A program made the translations under genes and the position numbers. A DNA stretch of 5,759 bases from Candidatus Latescibacterota bacterium (GTDB lineage: Bacteria; Latescibacterota; 4484-107). Below the pieces are notes generated by a model that was given only the letters and a program-made list of their open reading frames with translations, was not told the DNA's origin and did not search any database. Below, one piece after another: positions 5,461 through 5,759 of the stretch (position 1 is the stretch's first letter; every line of letters starts with the position of its first letter). The DNA lies in the NCBI GenBank assembly GCA_030613045.1, contig JAUWMS010000204.1, positions 1 through 5,759 on the forward strand. Direction: 5' to 3'.

Positions 5461-5759
5461 TCAAGCTGTTTTCGAAACCAGTTCCCGGGCCGAATCCACG
5501 AAAACATCCTCGATCCCGCCGGAGAAATTGGCGGGCCACAGCGCGCTTTTATACGAATCGTCGTGCCGGCACCAGCCGTCCTTCTCCGCCTGCTTCGAGG
5601 GCAGATAGCCAAGATCGTATCCGTTCGCGTACGCCACCACAAACGCCCCCGGAAGCCCCCTCGCCTCCTTGATCCGCATCCCGACCTCCACGAAAAGCTC
5701 TCCGGGCACCACAAATAACCCCACCTCATCCCCGATGCGGATCAACTGCACCTCCGCGG
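5461..5759 (-). CDS. Neutral/alkaline ceramidase-like protein, C-terminal part (cut by right window edge)
   Basis: The frame is open from the right edge to a TGA at 5461-5463, giving the last 98 or so residues. Seen: EVQLIRIGDEVGLFVVPGELFVEVGMRI, then FVVAYANGYDLGYLPS, then a final helix SARELVSK. These match the C-terminal part of the catalytic domain of bacterial neutral ceramidase-like proteins (as recalled: V-Q-x-L-R-I-G-D, P-G-E-x-F, A-N-G-Y-x-G-Y-x-P). In the P. aeruginosa ceramidase a Glu of the PGE motif and a Tyr of the N-x-Y motif bind zinc; both residues are present here. True ceramidases split ceramide into sphingosine and fatty acid, but many bacterial relatives have no tested substrate. 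A GTG at 5751 is in frame but is most likely an internal valine, since homology continues upstream of it. Signal peptide and N-terminal histidine ligands lie outside the window. Confidence 0.8.
   Translation of the reverse strand, partial: AEVQLIRIGDEVGLFVVPGELFVEVGMRIKEARGLPGAFVVAYANGYDLGYLPSKQAEKDGWCRHDDSYKSALWPANFSGGIEDVFVDSARELVSKTA

Noticed and set aside
5461..5751. Short complete gene starting with GTG at 5751
   Set aside because: Family similarity continues through and upstream of the GTG (A-E-V-Q-L-I-R-I-G-D) and GGAG abuts the GTG with no spacing. It is better read as the end of a longer gene.

Overview
This window reads as ordinary, compact bacterial metabolic DNA. It is GC-rich by eye. 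All six supported genes lie on the minus strand, so transcription runs from the right edge to the left. There is no RNA gene, CRISPR array, transposase, phage gene or plasmid origin that I can support. The organism cannot be named from this sequence. The gene repertoire (GH123/DUF4091-type glycosidase, amidohydrolase-2 protein, bacterial ceramidase-like protein, Eis-like acetyltransferase), together with intergenic spacers full of short repeats, recalls metagenome-derived genomes of groups such as Poribacteria, Latescibacterota or Armatimonadota. That is a low-confidence impression.

Layout in order of transcription: (1) 5759-5461, the C-terminal end of a neutral/alkaline ceramidase-like protein, cut by the window edge. 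(2) A spacer with a perfect 33-bp nested palindrome and a small operator-like dyad. (3) 5351-4224, a two-GNAT-plus-SCP2 (Eis-like) acetyltransferase whose first GNAT unit lacks its usual N-terminal part. (4) A 141-bp spacer holding a CCGCAAAG-type direct repeat and a 14-bp-stem hairpin. It stays open in frame with the next gene and can mislead start calling. (5) 4082-2319, a GH123-like (DUF4091) glycoside hydrolase with no signal peptide. (6) 2317-1610, a YgeA-type amino-acid racemase, one base after the previous stop and probably translationally coupled to it. (7) A 205-bp spacer made largely of short direct repeats, including two different heptamer arrays. (8) 1404-526, an amidohydrolase-2 metal-dependent hydrolase. 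(9) 437-1, the N-terminal third of a histidinol-dehydrogenase-family protein, running off the left edge.

How the genes work together is not obvious. The only tight pair is glycosidase and racemase. A ceramidase-like gene two genes upstream of a GH123-like gene allows a speculative link to sphingolipid or amino-sugar turnover, but the glycosidase appears cytoplasmic, which argues against attack on extracellular glycolipids. The HisD-family gene is not among recognisable histidine biosynthesis genes here, so it may be a catabolic alcohol dehydrogenase of that superfamily. I found no convincing undescribed system. The signals most worth checking are the intergenic repeat elements and the shortened acetyltransferase.
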